Part shown: one piece after another, positions 57,701-64,000 of the stretch
Layout of the letters: each line of letters starts with the position of its first letter
How positions within the stretch are numbered: position 1 is the first letter of the stretch
Assembly (NCBI RefSeq): GCF_020541325.1
Contig: NZ_CP047399.1
Coordinates: forward strand, 1 to 64,000
Origin: Candidatus Vallotia laricis
GTDB taxonomy: Bacteria > Pseudomonadota > Gammaproteobacteria > Burkholderiales > Burkholderiaceae
Reading direction: 5' to 3'
DNA: 64,000 bases
Notes under the pieces: model-generated
Seen by the model: only the letters and a program-made list of their open reading frames with translations
Database searches by the model: none
Told to the model about the DNA's origin: nothing
Translations under genes and position numbers: made by a program

Positions 57701-58096
57701 TATCGACGGTGCGATGTATAGCACATTCGCATACTCTAATAGATAGAAATTAATGATAGCCTCTAAGTTTTCGAGGAATCTTAAAACCAAAGCTGCATAA
57801 GCGATTGAATCAAGATAGATAAAATTTTTGAGAGCATAATAATCTGTAGTTGTTAGTCCAGATTCTGGAGATTAATCATTCTCTTACAGCCGCAAAAATA
57901 CAAAAGTAGTACAATAAGAAACTTAAATAAAATGATTATCAATTGGCATCAACTATTTTTTACCGAAGACTCAGAAAAAGAGAGTATCGACTCTAATTTT
58001 GGGATTAATTAAAGATAGTAAGTCACTAAATTTGTGATATAAATAGCGTTATACAGGAAGATAATAAATAATTATGCCCCAAAGAGCCTAATAAGA
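54791..58096. other. gene desert upstream of the rRNA operon
   Basis: About 3.3 kb with no supportable gene. Features seen are a hairpin CTCTCGA/TCGAGAG (55721-55739), an 11-bp hairpin with one mismatch (56572-56604), small tandem duplications near 55200-55240 and a C9 run (56027-56035). No tRNA was found. Confidence 0.5.
56572..56604. repeat. 11-bp imperfect hairpin
   Basis: ATTCAATATTG (56572-56582) and CAGTATTGAAT (56594-56604) pair with one G-T mismatch across an 11-nt loop. Role unknown. Confidence 0.45.
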
Positions 58097-58120
58097 TTTT
58101 TAAGAAAGTTTTTAAGAAAG
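58097..58120. repeat. 12-bp tandem duplication upstream of the rRNA promoter
   Basis: Two exact copies of TTTTTAAGAAAG abut directly, immediately upstream of the -35 hexamer. The AT-rich position is where an UP element would contact RNA polymerase alpha, so the duplication might affect promoter strength, or it may just be slippage. Confidence 0.6.
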
Positions 58121-58123
58121 CTC

Positions 58124-58152
58124 TTGACGTTTCGCAGCATTACATTGAGAAT
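58124..58152 (+). promoter_or_regulatory. candidate rRNA operon promoter
   Basis: A TTGACG -35 (58124-58129), a 17-bp spacer and a GAGAAT -10 (58147-58152, four of six to consensus) lie about 280 bp before 16S. The spacing and near-consensus -35 make this the best promoter candidate in the leader. Confidence 0.5.
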
Positions 58153-58191
58153 GTTAGTTCTTTGCTAATACTATGGCAAAGTGTCGAGAGT

Positions 58192-58219
58192 ACTTTAGCT
58201 CAAATAACTGAGCTAAAGT
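58192..58219 (+). promoter_or_regulatory. rRNA leader hairpin (boxB-like)
   Basis: ACTTTAGCTCA (58192-58202) and TGAGCTAAAGT (58209-58219) form a perfect 11-bp stem just before a boxA-like element. This is the hairpin-then-boxA layout of bacterial rRNA antitermination leaders. Confidence 0.6.
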
Positions 58220-58233
58220 AAGCTCAGTACAAC

Positions 58234-58245
58234 GTTCTTTAAAAA
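58234..58245 (+). promoter_or_regulatory. boxA-like antitermination element in rRNA leader
   Basis: GTTCTTTAAAAA resembles boxA, and the same 12-mer recurs in the spacer before 23S (60294-60305). Repetition at both expected positions supports a role in Nus-factor antitermination. Confidence 0.6.
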
Positions 58246-58250
58246 AGTAA

Positions 58251-58273
58251 CAGCCGATAAGTGTGGGTACTTG
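58251..58273 (+). other. 5' arm of the 16S processing stem
   Basis: These 23 bases are exactly complementary to 59981-60003 just after 16S. Together they close the 16S precursor loop and should be the RNase III cutting site. Confidence 0.85.
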
Positions 58274-58429
58274 ATGGCTAGACTAGCTACACCCTATGTT
58301 CTACACTGGGTGTAGAAAATCAAAGAAAATCATCAAGTCTCATGCAAAATAAAAAACAAGTTTTAAAAAACTTGTCAATGTTTTGGGTTGAGCGACAAAG
58401 CTTAAAAAGCTTAAATAAGTAACAGGTTT

Positions 58430-59963
<1,534 letters not shown>

Positions 59964-59980
59964 GAGAAAATGTCTATCTG

Positions 59981-60003
59981 CAAGTACCCACACTTATCGG
60001 CTG
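59981..60003 (+). other. 3' arm of the 16S processing stem
   Basis: This is the perfect 23-bp complement of 58251-58273. It lies 20 nt after mature 16S and 23 nt before tRNA-Ile. Confidence 0.85.
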
Positions 60004-60026
60004 TAAAGTCACGGGGGACAGACAAA

Positions 60027-60103
60027 GGGTCTGTAGCTCAGTCGGTTAGAGCACCGTCTTGATAAGGCGGGGGTCGTTGGTTCAAATCCAACCGGACCCA
60101 CCA
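60027..60103 (+). tRNA. tRNA-Ile (anticodon GAT)
   Basis: A 77-nt tRNA in the 16S-23S spacer. Acceptor GGGTCTG/CGGACCC, anticodon loop CTTGATAAG and T-loop GGTTCAAATCC are visible, with CCA encoded. Ile-Ala is the usual spacer pair. Confidence 0.97.
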
Positions 60104-60141
60104 TGCGTGTCTAGCAAATAAATATCAAACCCAAGAAGCTT

Positions 60142-60217
60142 GGGGGCATAGCTCAGCTGGGAGAGCACCTGCTTTGCACGCAGGGGGTCGTCGGTTCGAT
60201 TCCGTCTGCCTCCACCA
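60142..60217 (+). tRNA. tRNA-Ala (anticodon TGC)
   Basis: A 76-nt tRNA, 38 nt after tRNA-Ile. Acceptor GGGGGCA/TGCCTCC has one G-T pair, the anticodon loop is CTTTGCACG and the T-loop GGTTCGATTCC. CCA is encoded. Confidence 0.97.
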
Positions 60218-60293
60218 CTGTTTAATTGCAAGTATTCAAGTTTGAGTATTAGTAATTAAATCTGTGTATCAAGAATTTTTTGTTAGCTGTAAC

Positions 60294-60305
60294 GTTCTTT
60301 AAAAA
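60294..60305 (+). promoter_or_regulatory. boxA-like element before 23S
   Basis: This is the same GTTCTTTAAAAA 12-mer as in the 16S leader, in the spacer between tRNA-Ala and 23S where a second boxA is expected. Confidence 0.55.
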
Positions 60306-60463
60306 TCTGGAAAAAGCAGTATATCTATTAGAGCATCTTGAGATGGATGCAAAAATAGATGGGTAGAGAATTTATTTTCTTGAGTAACTCAAAATACTCA
60401 AAAAGTATGGCACAGCACAAAGCTCACCCATAACTTGCTCGTTGCAAAACGGACTTGTTATAG

Positions 60464-63345
<2,882 letters not shown>

Positions 63346-63434
63346 ATAACTGGTCCGTTTTGATGTTGTGCTATTATCTACTAACTGCTTTTACCCCAGA
63401 CTAGTTACGCGCTATAGCGTAACAACAGTTTTTT

Positions 63435-63549
63435 GCCTGATGACTATAGTAAGTTGGCCCCACCCCTACCCATCCCGAACAGGACCGTGAAACGACTCCA
63501 CGCCGATGATAGTGCGGATTGCCCGTGTGAAAGTAGGTAATTGTCAGGC
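63435..63549 (+). rRNA. 5S ribosomal RNA
   Basis: About 115 nt, starting GCCTGATGAC and closing with the complementary TCAGGC. Conserved internal blocks such as CATCCCGAACAGGACCGTGA and CACGCCGATGATAGTG are present. It lies 90 nt after 23S, followed by a strong terminator. Confidence 0.96.
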
Positions 63550-63557
63550 TCTTCTTT

Positions 63558-63606
63558 TTAAAACACGACGCCCGCTTTAAATAATGAAGCGGGCGTCGTG
63601 TTTTAA
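63558..63606 (+). terminator. rRNA operon terminator
   Basis: A perfect 20-bp GC-rich stem (arms 63558-63577 and 63587-63606) with a 9-nt loop lies 8 bp after 5S. The stem base carries T-rich sequence (GTTTTAA) on the 3' side. It ends the rRNA operon. Confidence 0.85.
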
Positions 63607-63809
63607 ATCTCCTGAAAATTGGATGGATACTGGAAGTAAGTATCTCATAAGGTTGCATGCAGGTTGCATACTCCAAATAGCCTATACAAGATAGGCAGGC
63701 TAGCCCGTATGTTAGGCCATAGAAAAACTAAAATGCGCTATAAGTAAGCGGGCGAGTAGGGGAGGTTGACACTTGCATCCAATTAGCTGACAATGCACAT
63801 CTTAGGCTA

Positions 63810-63895
63810 GGAGGGGTGCCCGAGTGGTTAAAGGGGGCAGACTGTAAATCTGTTGGCTCACGCCTACGTTGGTTCGAATCCAACCTCCTCCACCA
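63810..63895 (+). tRNA. tRNA-Tyr (anticodon GTA)
   Basis: An 86-nt class II tRNA with a long variable arm. Acceptor GGAGGGG/CTCCTCC, anticodon in CTGTAAATC, T-loop GGTTCGAATCC, CCA encoded. It is followed 36 nt later by tRNA-Gly. In Burkholderia this pair precedes tuf, as I recall, so the translation gene cluster probably continues past the window. Confidence 0.97.
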
Positions 63896-63931
63896 AAATT
63901 TTGCGGTAGCGGTATGAGACAAAACTATATT

Positions 63932-64000
63932 GCGGGTGTAGCTTAATGGTAAAGCAGAAGCCTTCCAAGCTTATGACGAGGGTTCGATTCCCTTCGCCCG
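63932..64000 (+). tRNA. tRNA-Gly (anticodon TCC), truncated by the window end
   Basis: GCGGGTGTAGCTTAATGG starts a tRNA with anticodon loop CTTCCAA and T-loop GGTTCGATTCC. Only the last few acceptor bases lie beyond base 64000. It is likely co-transcribed with tRNA-Tyr. Confidence 0.95.

Overview
The window reads as the start of the chromosome of a host-restricted betaproteobacterium of the Burkholderia/Mycetohabitans type. It opens on the first base of dnaA. The 16S/23S sequences, the order dnaA-dnaN-gyrB, mnmG-rsmG-atpIBEFHAGDC and folB-glmU-glmS, and near-continuous similarity of the proteins to remembered Burkholderia orthologs all point there. The base composition is moderately AT-rich, unlike free-living Burkholderia. 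Summing the accepted genes gives roughly 32 kb of protein-coding sequence and 5 kb of stable RNA, so about 40 percent of the window has no recognisable gene. Intact housekeeping genes separated by eroded deserts are typical of a mid-stage genome-reducing endosymbiont. Adelgid symbionts of the Candidatus Vallotia type are a plausible match, but this is inference.

Layout: 1-5425 dnaA, dnaN, gyrB; 5426-7323 desert; 7324-8943 gshA (-); 10261-11265 a CaCA-type cation exchanger (+) convergent with metE (-), which is divergent from its regulator metR (+); 15461-16225 a phytanoyl-CoA dioxygenase-like gene (-); 16226-19455 desert holding a decayed type II secretion pseudopilin gene (gspG); 19456-19734 HU (-); 19735-22921 desert; 22922-25660 mnmG and rsmG; 26446-33949 the full F-type ATP synthase operon with a frameshifted atpI; 35512-37794 priA (+); 40127-42259 rep-type helicase (-); 43036 tRNA-Arg; 44017-46287 fpr and a MidA-type methyltransferase (-); 46661-47056 folB; 47946-51188 glmU-glmS; 54101-54790 pyrE (-); 58124-63606 a complete rRNA operon (16S, tRNA-Ile, tRNA-Ala, 23S, 5S, terminator); 63810-64000 tRNA-Tyr and a tRNA-Gly cut by the window end.

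The retained genes cover replication start and restart, ATP synthesis, translation accuracy (mnmG, rsmG), cell-wall precursor supply (glmS, glmU), pyrimidine and folate synthesis, glutathione synthesis and cobalamin-independent methionine synthesis with its own regulator. That fits a symbiont that still makes nutrients. No mobile element, prophage, CRISPR array or defence system was seen.

The most unusual structure is a set of long, perfect, mutually unrelated inverted repeats. Two have one arm inside the 3' end of metR or priA, and others (42860-42911, 26330-26372) stand alone in deserts. The other notable points are gspG caught mid-decay, an atpI frameshift at an A6 tract, and long in-frame homopolymers in otherwise intact essential genes. 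No clearly new multi-gene system was found.
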